In this document: positions 25,321-37,771 of the stretch, in pieces
Position numbering within the stretch: position 1 is the first letter of the stretch
Layout of the letters: every line of letters starts with the position of its first letter
NCBI GenBank assembly: GCA_021464415.1
Contig: CM038469.1
Coordinates: 19,301,901-19,365,900, forward strand
Reading direction: 5' to 3'
Origin: Lonicera japonica
Lineage: Eukaryota > Streptophyta > Magnoliopsida > Dipsacales > Caprifoliaceae
DNA length: 64,000 nt
Notes under the pieces: model-generated
The model's input: only the letters and a program-made list of their open reading frames with translations
What the model was told of the DNA's origin: nothing
Databases searched by the model: none
Translations under genes and position numbers: made by a program

Positions 25321-25437
25321 AATGATTTTGCATTACAATTCGAGTCTTAGTTTAGAACAATTGATTTTGCATTACAACTCAAGTCATAGTTTAGAATAAA
25401 TGATTTTGCATTACAACTTGAGTCATAGTTTAAAAAG
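25321..25437. repeat. Three-copy 39-bp tandem repeat
   Basis: Three adjacent copies of a unit near AATGATTTTGCATTACAACT followed by CRAGTCATAGTTTAGAA. They lie just beyond the truncated end of LTR F. No coding potential was seen. Confidence 0.75.
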
Positions 25438-25774
25438 CACAAGATATCCATCACTCAAACCATTGTTTATAGATATGGTAAATAAGATTGAATAAGCATT
25501 CTTGCTACAAAACAACCTTCGAATGCAAGCTTTCTCAACCATTGAAGACAAAAGTTGTGGTAAGCATCCCAACATTATGGACAATAAATATTATAAATGC
25601 GTAACAAGCCATTTTTCCACTAATATTCTCCATTCAATTATATAAAATATAATAACCATAAATAGTCCTATCTACTTACCAAAAACGAAAATCCAACTTA
25701 TCAACCTCTTCACAACTTTAAAGTCCTCTGCAATAAACTTTTAAAAAATCAAGTTGAGCAGACACGCATTATGT

Positions 25775-26850
25775 CAAGAAAATATAGTAGAGAGAATATC
25801 TACACACGCAAAACACAAGGAAGAGATAAAAGATTATCTATTAGCTTAAAAAATATAATTTGCAGAAAAGAAGAAAAAATGATGATGGATTTTATAGGGA
25901 TAGGAATGCGGGAAAGTGAGTTCTTTTATATATATGAATAATAACAGACAAACACACACATATATATATGAAGGAAATATAGCAGAGAATATTTCACAAG
26001 TAGAACACAAGGAAGTGATAAAAGATTATTCATTAACTCAAAATATATAATTTACAGAAAAGAAGTAAAAATGATGATGGAGATGACGTTTTCTACAAAG
26101 GACGGAGTTTATGGCAATGGGAAGGGGGAAGTGAGTTCTTAGATATATATGAATAATAACAGACAAACACACACATATATATATGAAGAAAATATAGCAG
26201 AGAATATTTCACAAGCAGAACAGAACGAAGTGATAAAAGATTATCTATTAGCTTAAAAAAATACAATCAGAAAAGAAGAAAAAATGATGATGGAGGTAAT
26301 GTTTTTTTGAAAGGATGGAGTTTATGGGAATAGGAAGGGGCGAAAGTGAGTTATTTTATATATATGAATAATGACAGACAAACACACACACACACATATA
26401 TATATATATATCAAGAAAATATAGGAGAGGGAATATATCCGCACAAGCATAACACAAGGAAGTAATCAAAGATTATCCATTAACTAAAAAAATATAATTT
26501 GCAGAAAAGAACAAAAAATGATGATAGAGATGACGTTTTCTACAAAGGATGGAGTTTATGGGAAGGAGAAAGTGAGTTCTTTGATATATATGAATAATAA
26601 CAGACAAACACACACATATGTATGAATAAAATATATAGCAGAGAGAATATTTCCACAAGCAGAACACAAGGAAGTGATAAAAGATTATCTATTAGCTTAA
26701 AAAATATAATTTGCAAAAAAGAAGAAAAAATGATGATGGAAATAAAGTTTTGTGCAAAGGATGGAGTTTATGGGAATAGGAAGGGGGGAAAGTGAGTTCT
26801 TTTATATATATGAACAATAACATACAACACACACACACACACACACTTAT
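25775..26850. repeat. Five-copy tandem array of a 190-235-bp repeat (array 1)
   Basis: Units share the order CAAGAAAATATAGCAGAGAG, CACAAGGAAGTGATAAAAG, AAAAGAAGAAAAAATGATGA, GGATGGAGTTTATGGGAATAG, GTGAGTTCTTTTATATATAT and a CA/TA microsatellite. Anchors (GATGATGG or GATGATAG) fall at 25881, 26073, 26285, 26520 and 26732, so periods are 192, 212, 235 and 212 bp. The length change is mostly in the microsatellite. The same repeat forms array 2 at 35.5-36.6 kb. Hydrophobic open frames inside are translation of AT-rich repeats, not genes. Confidence 0.85.
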
Positions 26851-26859
26851 ATATATATA

Positions 26860-27795
26860 TACTTGGGGTAACCCATGCCGATGGCACTACGGCTTAATTT
26901 ATGTAGCCGTTATGTACCAAAATAAAACTTAGCGGACATATTTACCAATTGCATAGTCAGGTACCTAATACCAACCAATAGCGAAAGAAAAAATATGGAT
27001 TTCGTGTCAAAGATAAAACTCGTTTCAGAATACAAAAATCTAATTAATATTTATGCAAACTCGCAAAGGCGTGTAAAACCACCTTGGCAAATATAAACTG
27101 CATTCTATGTAAGTTTTTTAAGGTAAGCTTTATAACATCCTTGCGGTAACAAATAACTTCAAAAGCTAACTTATTTAGAGTCAAAAGAACTTTGGCAGGG
27201 GAACTTACGGTAACAATTTTCTTATAGAATGGATAGAAGGGGAAAAAAGAAGGTAAAAAAATAGTGCTACTAATTAAAACAAAATCATTGAAGTAAAGAA
27301 AAAGAAAAAATAAAAAAAGAAGTATAATGATGAGTATAAAACTATAAATAGGTCGAAAGAATATTGAATTAACATAGAATGATGATTAGTTAAAAAAACG
27401 TTGGCCTTACCTTATATCCGATTGACCCCTTTCTTTGTCACTAATAGTTTGTGGCATCCTCTATCTTTGCTCAATATCAACACAGCTCCATTTTGGATAA
27501 ATCAAGAATTAACTTCAAACACTAAGGTCTTTGAAAAATATTGGGGAAAGAAGAAAAACTTGGGTGAATCTGAAGTGCAACTTTATAAAAAAAAGAGTAA
27601 GTCCACTCTTTTAAAGCCTAAAATCATATTGATCGCAACAAATTGATTGTTCGCCAGCGAATATCAAATAGGACCAACGTTAACTTGGGTTTTAAATCAG
27701 CCATGAACAAAATAAAAAGATTTTTATGTAGCAAGTTTAACACCAAGTACCGGCAATTTGATGTACCAAAAAGTCATAGTTTTGGATAAAATTAA
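26860..27795. other. AT-rich interval without recognised genes
   Basis: Apart from purine-rich runs around 27230-27330 and a motif-less open stretch at 27401-27646, nothing recognisable is visible before the MITE at 27796. Confidence 0.5.
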
Positions 27796-28045
27796 GGGTT
27801 AACTACATTTTAGTACATTGTACTGGCACTGAAATTCCATTCGATACAATATACTTTTTTTTTCGAATATAGCAATCTACTTCCTATTATGTTTCGATCT
27901 AGTACATAAATTTGTACGAAAATAACTCCCATATTGTTTTAAATCGAAACAAAACAGGAAGTAGATTGTTATATTTGAAAAAAAAATTATATTGTATCAA
28001 ATGGAATTTCGGTGCCAGTACAATGTACTAAAATGTAGTTAATCC
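27796..28045. mobile_element. Foldback MITE with TAA duplication
   Basis: A 250-bp element with long, nearly full-length inverted arms. The left arm begins GGGTTAACTACATTTTAGTA; the right arm, read inward, begins GGATTAACTACATTTTAGTA. Complementarity continues through CATTGTACTGGCAC and beyond TCGATACAATATA. The trinucleotide TAA flanks both ends (27793-27795 and 28046-28048), which fits PIF/Harbinger (Tourist-like) transposition. No coding capacity. Transcripts would fold into one long hairpin. Confidence 0.8.
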
Positions 28046-28048
28046 TAA

Positions 28049-29898
28049 CATTTAAGAATCTTTTATAAATAGCAGTCGAAAGTTGTACAAATAATAGAAC
28101 TAATTAAGCATCGTAAATGAAGTTCCCTAAGCATAATAAACATGAAAAATTATTGGTGATAAAATGAAAAGAGACTACTGAGTTTGAAGTGCTTATTAGA
28201 ACTTGAAAATCTGATGTTTACATGTAGGATTTAAAGAGCCTCTTGGAGATGCTCTTAGAAACTTCCTTTATCTCATTTTTCAAATCCAAAAAAGCAAGAT
28301 TTAGTAGCCATCAGATGTAGAATGTTGGTTCAGTAGAAATAAGAATATAACATAAATGAGACTCACCAATAGAATAAGCAAAATTACTTGATGTTGCTGA
28401 GCCATAGATTTTATTTTGCCGAAACATTAAACATATTAATTTAAAAAAACAATCCCCCCAAGCATGAAAAGCCCTAAGCAAAAGCTAATGGAAACAAACA
28501 AATGAATAAAACTAAGCTTATCAACTACTAACCAAAAATTAAAGTTTATACTCCATATGTCTCACATAAAGAGTCTCATTTTGAATTTTGCACTTTTTAA
28601 GAGTACACAAATCCTCCTACAAAAGTTTGTCTATTGGGTAGTTGGTGTTTCATTTCGTGTATTATATAATTCACCTAATCCCAATACACACTTAAAATGT
28701 AAATATTTTAACTCTCCACAACACTATAATATTTGGGGGGAAAAAAACTTGATAAAGCCATTTAATAGTGATCGATTTGGGAATTTAAAAGGTGCTTGCC
28801 AATAGCAAATAGTATATTTTTTCTGACAAATTTTAGCAAATAAAGGTATTGCTTGCTCTATTGTTTGGAAGGAAATAGTGGCTTCACCATTATAGCATTA
28901 TCGCATTGGTTATTTGAAAGGATCTGCTCTATTATATGTGTAGACTAATTCAAATAAAGGAGTCATACTACAAACTTTTTTTAAACAATGTTGGTCAGAA
29001 GACCACACCAACAATGAAAGAAGACTCAAAAAATAATAGAATATGCATATCCATTCCAAAATCACCGTTTATTAGAATTAATACACAACTATGTTGATTT
29101 TTGGGATACAAAGAAAATGTAAACAAAACCAAAATATTAATAACACCTAAAATTTATCAACAATAAAAAATAGTTTGTAAGGAAAGATTTTAAATTCGCA
29201 TAAAAATCTCAAGCTGACTATGGAGAGAGCTACCAACCAAAAGAAAATAACCTAAGTTTCCAGAATGTAAAACCCCAATATATTATTCAAATGGTTAACT
29301 AAGATGATTAAGTAACCAAATATTAAAAGAAAAGCATTGGTCAATGTGAGTCCAAGTACCTGAATATTTGTCTAAATTTTCAATTTGCAGCCCATAAATC
29401 TAAAATACAACAAATATGGCCATACATAAAGATTATTCAAAATTTTACCACAAAGGAAATTATGCCTAATCTTTACCATATATATTAAAATTCAAATTTT
29501 AGTATCCAAAATTAATTGAAAAAATGAAACATCTTTAGGTACAAAAGCTAATAATTTTTTTACATAAAAAGTTTGTATACTCAATTTTTTATAGACATTA
29601 CAAAGAAAAGGGGGGGAAAATGTAATATTGGCTCTATTACTAATTTTCCAACTTTGATATTCTAACTTTGAAAATCCACAACTCTAACTTTGATATTATA
29701 ACTTCCAACCCTAATTCTAGCATAATAATAAAGAAGAGAATGGCAGCATCAAGTTGGACTAAAATCAAGCGCAAAGATATTGAAGCTTTCTGTATTTGAG
29801 TACCTTGTAGTGCTATTATCAGAGTAGGGATGGAGGTAGAGGTGTAAACGGGGTGATCGACCTATCAATCACTCTTCACTGTAGTAGATCGACGTCGA
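28049..29898. other. AT-rich interval without recognised genes
   Basis: Long AT-rich non-coding DNA with many homopolymer runs. A plus-strand open stretch at 28557-28805 lacks motifs. The sequence just before LTR D (about 29.83-29.90 kb) is of more balanced composition, but no gene was recognised. Confidence 0.45.
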
Positions 29899-32800
29899 TG
29901 TGATACCCTGTGTCCCGTTTTTTGTGTTAACCATTTTTTAAGTCGGTTAAGGCTTAATTTTCGTTAGAGAGCGAGCATTGGGTTCCGAGCTCTTCGCACT
30001 CAACCCGATGCTTATAAAATTTCATGTTAGACATATTAAGTTTGAGGGAGTGATCGTTATGTTGTTCGAGTGGTTCAGATTGAAACCAAGGTGTAAATCA
30101 TGTGTTTCGACTTTTCGCGATTTGTCGATTTTTAGCCAACTTTGAGAGGCCATAACATATTCATCCGATATCCAAATGACTCCCCATTTGGGGCCACGTC
30201 TTCATTTCTTTCTCTTATACAACTTTCATGTTTGGGCCGAGTCGAGATTCATCCATTTCGAGGTCCATTTCGGGCTCAAAAAATCGAGTATTGGTGTAGT
30301 GACCACCATGATTGATCATGGACCCTTCTGTGGACATTTGTTTGGTTCATGATCGATCATGGAAGGCCATGATCGATCATGGTTCACCTGGAAGTCTATT
30401 TTGATGATATTTGACCCATTTTTCTGCTATTTAACACTCATACACCACCATTTTCGAGCTTCACTCATACAGGGGGTTCTAAAGAGAGATAATGGGAAAT
30501 TCTTAAGTGATTCTTGAGGTTTATTCATCATCCTACAAGATTTAAGCCTCAAATCACTTCTTCCTTCACTATTCATCGTTTTCCACCTTCGTCTTCGCGC
30601 GTGGAGCTTGGAGGCAAGCTAGGGTTTTGCAGATACGACATCTATGCTTCCTCAACTCCTCAATATTTCTTCTCTAAGGTGGGAACACTAGTATAAAACC
30701 TCTCTTATAAACCCTTACTTGTTGTGTTAGTGATTTGTACTCAAATTGGGGATTTTTATAAAAACCTTAGGCTATTTGCATCATGTGGGATTTGGGCTAG
30801 ATAACTCTTCGATTAATGATGGGTAGTATTAGAAAATCACTCATATTGCATGATTTGAGTATTAAACTCATGTTTTCACTTCCACACCATAAGATTCATA
30901 AAGAACCCATCATGTACACACATGTGGAAACCTATGAATTGGGTTCTTGGGTTTGGTGCTTATAGGATGATTAATTGTGGATTATTAATGTTAGAGACAC
31001 ATAGATATACTAGTAAACACAACTGTATAGCATTATTTAGGATATCTACACTATGAACTTACTAGGGAGGTATGATACACAACAACCTTTAGGGTTAGTG
31101 CCTTGTAAAAAATGTGGTAGACACTCGTATAATAATATAGCCCTATACACCCTAGAAATGTTATAACTTATGTTGGATGGGTTGTAGATACTCATGGCTT
31201 AGTGCACAAGGTTGAACATATTACAAATGTCCCGATTGAACTAGAAACACAAGAATAAGTGCTTAGACTGTTAGTATGATGTGAAAACTTTACTAAAATG
31301 CTTACAGCCATAGTTTGATGCATATGACACATAATGAAATGTAATATACTGATAATGAACCATTTGGCCGAATAATGAAAATTATTAGTTAAACAATAAG
31401 GTCATGGGTAATTGGATCGATAGCAACGATTATGATGATCGATAATGATTATGTGATTATATATATGTTGATAGCCATACGTGTGATGGATGATTTGATG
31501 ATTCTCATACATTGTTAAGTGAGAAATCGAGATATTCCTGCTGTTATGATCACACATATGGGCTGGATATGATAGACCGATCACAGGGTAGGGCCCGCGT
31601 GGCTCGAAGATGGGCCGCCTATTGCCACCTATGGGTGAAAATCCCTAAACCGTGCACTGGAAAAATGAAGTTGGTGACTCCGCCGGTGGTTGTGGTTGCC
31701 CACAAAGGAGAGCCTACTCTATGTATCTTGCCTTCCCACATGACTATGTGTTCTGGGTTATATGAGTTTCCCTGGTAGCGGAGCAGGTCCTGTGTACCAC
31801 TACTTTCCTAATGGTGAGTTCCTCGGGAAGTAGTTGGGCTACTAATGGTCATCACCCTGCTAGGGTATCGCCTGGTGTAGTTCTTTCCAGAGTGTCGATG
31901 TGGTTTGTATGAGGTGTTCTCCATGTTAATTATTCGGAGTGTTGTCCCTGGGAAAATGACCATCGCGTGGGTTATCTCTGAATGACCTACTTGGAGAACC
32001 AAGTCCCTAAGCCACTCCCCACTCGGAGGAGACATGGATAAGAGCCTTGGACCCTTCGGGATCCATTGTTTTAGGCCTGGATATACTAACCGCGGGGTGA
32101 AACTTTAGCATTATGCTGGAGACGTGATACGAGAGCTATTGTGCGATTGTTGATTATGTTATTATTATTGTATCATATCATGTCTTGTATTGGCTTGTGT
32201 ATGTTGCCTCGGCTAGATATAGACGATGTAAGATTTATGTGAACACTAGCTACGGATCATAAAAGACGTAGGGAAACATTTGGGCCACTCATAATGTATT
32301 AATATGTAAAGAGGAAATATATAATAACTAGTGAGCCTTAGAGATGGAATATAGGCATGTGAGCGCGTATCGATGGTTGAATGAATTGGCTGGATCATAA
32401 TGAACATAAGCTATCAATAATCAAAACGGTAACTAAGGCTAATGGATAGCAAAGTAAGAGGACACTGTAACATAACGGTTTAGACGAAAGATCTTGAGAC
32501 GAAGCCAATTAGCTGGCCAAGTATAGTATTCATAATGTATTATAATTAAAGTGGAAACCACAAATACTTGACCTATAGTTATTGACTTTCGATATAGGCA
32601 CGGCTAGTTGATACAAGCTGTAGAGCTAATCCATTAAGGCCTGACGAACCTTAGGAAGCTAGCGTCAGAACGAGATGACCTTAGATTAACGATTCCTTAG
32701 TAATGTGGGAACACGTGAGAGGTTCACCTATGGGATATTTATGGATGTGATCAGTTAGTTGGATAGTTAGTATCTGGTGGCTAAGATGGGAATCCTAGTG

Positions 32801-33414
32801 GGGTTTGCATGCACGGTTTTTAAATTATTATTTTAATGTAAAGCACTTACTTTATATATAAACTTGCACGTGCGTGTGTTTGCAACATGTATTTTCTATA
32901 CAAAATATATATAGTTCCCACTGGGCCTGGATTTGGCTCATCCCATTTTCTAACGGTTTTGCAGGCTTAGCATCTCGAGTGGCGCATGACGTACGTGTAT
33001 AGAGTCCTCTGATGTCCATAGTCTGCATTTAGTCCTTTTTCGGGAAAGGATTATATTGTATAGTCGTTTTGGTTTCCTTTTGTTATAAATGGACTATGAT
33101 TTGGTAAACGATTTGTATTATAAACATATGTTGAACTGTTGATGGTTTTTATATGTGGAGTTGATTTAAATGTAGTTTGATGTGATTCCATTTGTATGAA
33201 AAATGGTTTTAAATGTTATAGGCCGGTTTATTACTCAAACAAACTCCACATGCCAAAATTTTATAAAACAGGACTTTCTATGAATCACATTTTATTTAAG
33301 AACAAGTTTTTAAAAGTTATGGATTTATTATTTCATACTAGCCGTCTTGCACGGCATCCGTGATTAACCGAGTCCTGGAGGTGAAAATCTCATTACGGGA
33401 TTCGGGGCGTCACA
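29899..33414 (+). mobile_element. Solo LTR D (sister of LTR C, opposite orientation)
   Basis: A 3,516-bp element beginning TGTGATACCCTGTG and ending GGGGCGTCACA. The flanking pentamers GTCGA and GTTGT match at 3 of 5 bases, so any duplication has decayed. Landmarks: palindromes at 30306-30382; TCTAAAGAGAGATAATGGG leader at about 30478; donor AAG|GTGGGAAC at 30679; a GC-rich block shared with C at about 31.57-32.08 kb; GTTCCCACTGGGCC at about 32.91 kb; acceptor TTTTGCAG at 32964; and a hairpin around 33030-33052. There is no internal domain. Together with C it forms an inverted pair about 21 kb apart. Confidence 0.75.
30306..30382. promoter_or_regulatory. Palindrome cluster in LTR D (CCATGATCGATCATGG type)
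   Basis: Three sites: CCATGATTGATCATGG (30306-30321), a copy with one changed end base (30347-30362) and the perfect palindrome CCATGATCGATCATGG (30367-30382). Centres are 41 and 20 bp apart. The motif matches LTR C, while copy number and spacing differ. It lies about 410-480 bp inside the LTR and upstream of the presumed transcript start. Confidence 0.55.
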
Positions 33415-35520
33415 GTTGTAGATGGTGAACTTTGGTTGTGCGATAGTGACGGAAAAGTGAACATTGGTTGTGTGATAATAGCGAAAGCTCTATGAAAAAG
33501 TTTTCATTAGGGAGTGTAGAGAGAGAAGAGAGAGATTGGAGAAGTGTAAATGAGATGTGTGGTGGGTTGATAAAGTTAAGAGAGAGAGTTGTAAATAAGT
33601 GGTCACGGATGAAATTCCCACAATAGATAATTCAAAAAATTAATAAACTAGAAGTTTACTTTTCAAGAGTGTAGAAATTGAGTTTTATGAAACATTTATT
33701 TAATTTTTCAAGATTCTTGAAAACCTTTGTGATATTGATGCAATTAATGAACTAATACAGAAAATTAACCAATCAATCACAACATAAGGGTTTTTTACGT
33801 GGTAAACTCTCAAGTGAGAGAAACATCCATGGAGGCACCCTACCTCAAAACAAATCCACTATTTAAAAAGTTTTTACAAGAGTTTTACACGGACAAAAGG
33901 AATATAACGACCCTAATGCACATCCCGTACAATACCAAGGGTACACACTTCCCTCACCAAGCCGACTCAACAAAACTCACAAACCTAACTAATAATAGCA
34001 GACTATCCGAGATAACCTCAACAAGAATCAAGAACAACAATAAGCTCAATCAAAAAGAATTCCATAAGTTCCAGATTTAATAAAACTCAACTAGTTTCAA
34101 AAGAATTTTTACAAATAAATTGTAAGCCAATCTTCAATTAGAAATACACAAACTAAATTCAAAGATTATTCAATAAACAATCCTTCCAAAACAGAATATG
34201 TATACCAGATTTCTAATCAAAACACATATCAAATTCGCCTAGTAATTTCTCAGATATGCAAGCATTAAACCAATAGATTTCTACTCAGCAATGAACATTA
34301 AAAACAGCCTTTAAAAACAGATTTTCTGCAACACTAATAAGCAGAATTTTCAGCACAAGACAGCTTAAAAAAAAACAGCACAGAACAATGTTTTACGCAG
34401 CAAAAACAGCAGCAGAAGAACAACAACAATGGCAGCAATAAACAGAATTAATTCGCAGCAGTAAAAACAGATTTTATAGTCTGTTTTGGCAGCAATAATA
34501 CACAGGAATAATCAATAAAAAACAGTCCAGAAAAAACAGCTTATATTCAAGAATTTTCAGACCCAAATAGTATCAAATTTAACCACTCAAAACACAGCAA
34601 ATTTCGAGTATAAGCGCAACTAATTCTCAGATCTCAAAACGGATTTTAAGTATAGATTCAATACTAATTAATCAAGAAGGATTCAGAATGATATTACCTG
34701 AAATGAAGAAGAAAAAATCCGCAAGAATGGAAAGATAAAACTCTTTAACCATCACTTCAAATCTTTGATTTCGAAAAAAACCCCAAATCTCATGAACTTC
34801 AACTTGAAACCCAATCGGAAAACACCAAACCACTCTCTCAAGATAAGAGATGAAATATTCAAAATAAGATCCACTCTATTCTCTAGATTGAACTACAAAT
34901 TAAGCCTAAAGAACCTTTGTTCTTCAATATTCTAGAGAGAGAAAACGAATGAGAGAGATGAGAGAAAGCTAGGGCTCAATTTCGTGTGTGTGTGTTGTGC
35001 GTGTGTTGTCTACATAGAGCACAAAGTGAGAAAAGAATATATATGTGTGTGTCAATCTTAACCAATCAAATTAGAGATAATAAGTTCACATGGATCAATC
35101 ATCTCCACCATTGGATTAAAAAAAAACATCAAAGGCTAAGATAAATTCTAGACACAAGCACACTAGAAAGCATAATTAAGCTCAAAAAAAAATTTAAAAA
35201 ACATTTTTTAAAATTCTGGAACTTATGTAAAAAATATAAGCGGATTGAGAAAAATGTATACTTGAATATTGATCTCCGCAATTCTGGCTTCTCGGACACG
35301 GCTACGACGCTCAAAAAAATCTCTCCGAGACTCTACAAAAAAGAACCGAGGGGCGTGCAAATCTAGACACGAAAGAATGACTTTTTTTGACTCGAAATGC
35401 TCCAAAAAAATTGCAGCCGAGGAATGGCACTTACAACGGATGTCCAATATATTGGAGGGTGGGATCATATCTTATTTGTGTGGGATAATTTAGGAGGGTT
35501 TAAAGTCCACTCTCTTTTAT
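33415..35520 (-). other. Non-coding interval with a minus-strand leader-like stretch
   Basis: No gene was recognised. On the minus strand, from about 35040 down to 34697, a TATATATTC box is followed by CT-rich leader sequence and ends in a good splice donor, TTTCAG|GTAATATC (donor at about 34697). This resembles an untranslated first exon or the R/U5 part of another LTR. CAGCA-rich sequence (34300-34560) lies further downstream. The plus-strand open stretch at 33799-34080 has no motif and overlaps a segment resembling common plant repeats (TTACGTGGTAAACTC). Identity is uncertain. Confidence 0.35.
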
Positions 35521-35524
35521 TATT

Positions 35525-36640
35525 ATAGATATCAAGAAAATATAGCAAATAGAATATCTCCACAAGCATTAAACAAGGAAGTGATAAAAGATTATCCATT
35601 AACTCAAAAAATATAATTTGCAGAAAAGAAGAAAAAAAGATGATGGAGATGACGTTTTCTACGAAGGATGGAGTTAATGGGATTAGGAAGGGGAAAGTGA
35701 GTTCTTTTATATATATATATATGAATAATGACAAACAAACACACAAAAATATATATATCAAGAAAATATAGCAGAGAGAGTACCTCCACAAGTAAAACAT
35801 AAGGAAGTGATAAAAGATTATTCATTAACTCAAAAAATATAATTTACAAAAAAGAAGAAAAAATGATAATGAAGATGACGTTTTCAACAAAGAATGTAAT
35901 TTACGGGAATGGCAAGGGGGAAAGTGAGTTCTTTTATATATTTATGAAATGATAAACACACACATATATTTATATGAAGAAAATTTAGTAGACCACAAAC
36001 AGAACACAAAGAAGTGATAAAAGATTATCCATCAACTCAAAAAATATAATTTCCAGAAAAGAAGAAAAAATGATGATGGAGATGACGTTTTCTAGAAATA
36101 ATAGAGTTTATGGAAATAGGAAGGGAGAAAAGTGAGTTTTTTTATATATATGAATAATGATAGACAAACACACACACATATATATATATATATATCAAGA
36201 AAATATAGCAGATATCTTTACAAGCAAAACAAAAGGAAGTGATAAAAGATTATCCATTAACTTAAAAGATATAATTTGCAAAAAAGAAGAAAAAATGATG
36301 CTTGAGACATTGTTTTCTACAAAGGATGGAGTTTATGGGAATAGGAAGAGGGAACGTGAGTTCTTTTTTATATATGAATAATGACAAATAAACACACACA
36401 TATATGAAGAAAATATAACAAAGAGAATAGCTCTACAAGAAGAACATAAGGGAGTGATAAAAAATTATCCATTAACTAAAAAAATATAATTTGCAGAAAA
36501 AAATAAAATGATGATGGCGACGTTTCTTATAAAGGATGGTATTTATGGAAATGGAAAGGTATGGAAATGGAAAGGGAGAAAGTAAGCATATATATATATA
36601 TGAATAATGACTTACAAACATATATATATAGGGAGAGAGA
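35525..36640. repeat. Five-copy tandem array of the same 190-235-bp repeat (array 2)
   Basis: The same unit order as array 1. Anchors fall at about 35639, 35864, 36072, 36297 and 36510, giving periods of 225, 208, 225 and 213 bp. Orientation is the same as array 1. It ends in (TA)n and GAGAGA sequence just before the Cassandra element. The open frames inside are artefacts of AT-rich repeats. Confidence 0.85.
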
Positions 36641-36793
36641 GTGAGTGGCGATTGCTTATATAGACAATAAAATGACACTAACTAAAAAAGCTCCACCAAT
36701 AATAAAAATTTACCACATTCCAACTTAATAGTAGATGCAAAATAATATATACAAATATATATATATATATAATCAAAGTATATGTGACGCCCT

Positions 36794-36871
36794 GAGTGAT
36801 GAGTACTCCCTTGTGTGGAGGAATGGTAGCTCGAGCGATGAGTACTCCCTTGTGTGGAGGAATGGTAGCTC
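36794..36871. repeat. 39-bp tandem duplication at the start of the Cassandra LTR
   Basis: Two adjacent copies of GAGYGATGAGTACTCCCTTG followed by TGTGGAGGAATGGTAGCTC, differing at one base. The same duplication is present in the right LTR, so it existed before this insertion. Confidence 0.85.
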
Positions 36872-36964
36872 AAAGGGGGCATCCGACACCGGAAGTTGGG
36901 GGATCCTTGGAAACCCATATAAGTAAGATATGGTCGCTAATTAAGTACGAGGCCTTTTGGGTAG

Positions 36965-37065
36965 CTCACTGGCTTCGGATCCCATGAGAACTCCGAAGTT
37001 AAGCGTGCTTGGACCAGAGAAATCCAGGGATGGGTGACCCCCTGGGAAGCTGGTCGTGAGCTCCC
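36965..37065 (+). other. 5S rRNA-derived segment in the left Cassandra LTR
   Basis: GGATCCCATGAGAACTCCGA at 36977, TTAAGCGTGCTTGG at 36999 and GGATGGGTGACC at about 37028 match the middle and 3' half of plant 5S rRNA, including the region of the internal pol III promoter (box A, intermediate element, box C). The 5' part and the 3' end of 5S rRNA are not conserved, so this is not a functional 5S gene. Confidence 0.85.
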
Positions 37066-37417
37066 AGAAACAAAGCCGTGAGGGTAGATGTCCTGGGGCT
37101 GAGGCCTGGCTAGGACGCTACCCAGAGCAGACAATATCGTACTGAGGTGCGACCGGGTCGTTACAAATGGTATCAGAGCGGACCCCACAGAGTACGGTGT
37201 GTCGACGAGGACGTCGATTCCCTTGGGGGGAAGGATGTGACGCCCTGAGTGATGAGTACTCCCTTGTGTGGAGGAATGGTAGCTCGAGCGATGAGTACTC
37301 CCTTGTGTGGAGGAATGGTAGCTCAAAGGGGGCATCCGACACCGGAAGTTGGGGGATCCTTGGAGACCCATATAAGTAAGATATGGTCGCTAATTAAGTA
37401 CGAGGCCTTTTGGGTAG

Positions 37418-37518
37418 CTCACTGGCTTCGGATCCCATGAGAACTCCGAAGTTAAGCGTGCTTGGACCAGAGAAATCCAGGGATGGGTGACCCCCTGGGA
37501 AGCTGGTCGTGAGCTCCC
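37418..37518 (+). other. 5S rRNA-derived segment in the right Cassandra LTR
   Basis: The same segment, shifted by 453 bp, in the second LTR. It retains the same pol III promoter-like blocks. Confidence 0.85.
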
Positions 37519-37771
37519 AGAAACAAAGCCGTGAGGGTAGATGTCCTGGGGCTGAGGCCTGGCTAGGACGCTACCCAGAGCGGACAATATCGTACTGAGG
37601 TGCGATCGGGTCGTTACAGTATAGGCACGTGACTACCATTTCTATATCAACTTTGAAAAAATTAAATTGAAGTAACAATCTATAATATAATTATTTTACA
37701 TAGTCTAATTACTATCCATAATATGATGATTATCACTTGTAGAATTGCATACAATAAAAAATGAAACTTGT

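Larger units (their letters stand above)
36783..37618 (+). mobile_element. Complete Cassandra-type TRIM retrotransposon
   Basis: Two 383-bp LTRs (36783-37165 and 37236-37618), beginning TGTGACGCCCTGAG and ending GGGTCGTTACA, flank only 70 bp of internal DNA. That DNA holds an initiator-Met primer site (TGGTATCAGAGC at 37168) and a polypurine tract (GGGGGGAAGGA at 37225-37235). A perfect duplication GTATA lies on both sides (36778-36782 and 37619-37623). The LTRs differ at about three bases, so insertion is recent. Each LTR holds a 5S rRNA-like segment, the hallmark of Cassandra (known from the literature on this family). There is no coding capacity, so copying depends on enzymes from other elements. 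Open frames of up to 144 codons on either strand are chance readings. Confidence 0.95.

Noticed and set aside
35465..35825. Hydrophobic membrane-like proteins in the AT-rich arrays
   Set aside because: They are translations of A/T-rich tandem units with different frames in each copy, and are not conserved between units.
36965..37518. Two 5S rRNA genes
   Set aside because: Only the central promoter-like part matches, they lie inside retrotransposon LTRs, and the 5' and 3' parts needed for a folded 5S rRNA are absent.
36937..37587. Open frames of 63-144 codons on both strands of the Cassandra element
   Set aside because: They are repeated in the two LTRs, run through 5S-like and duplicated sequence, and TRIM elements have no coding capacity.
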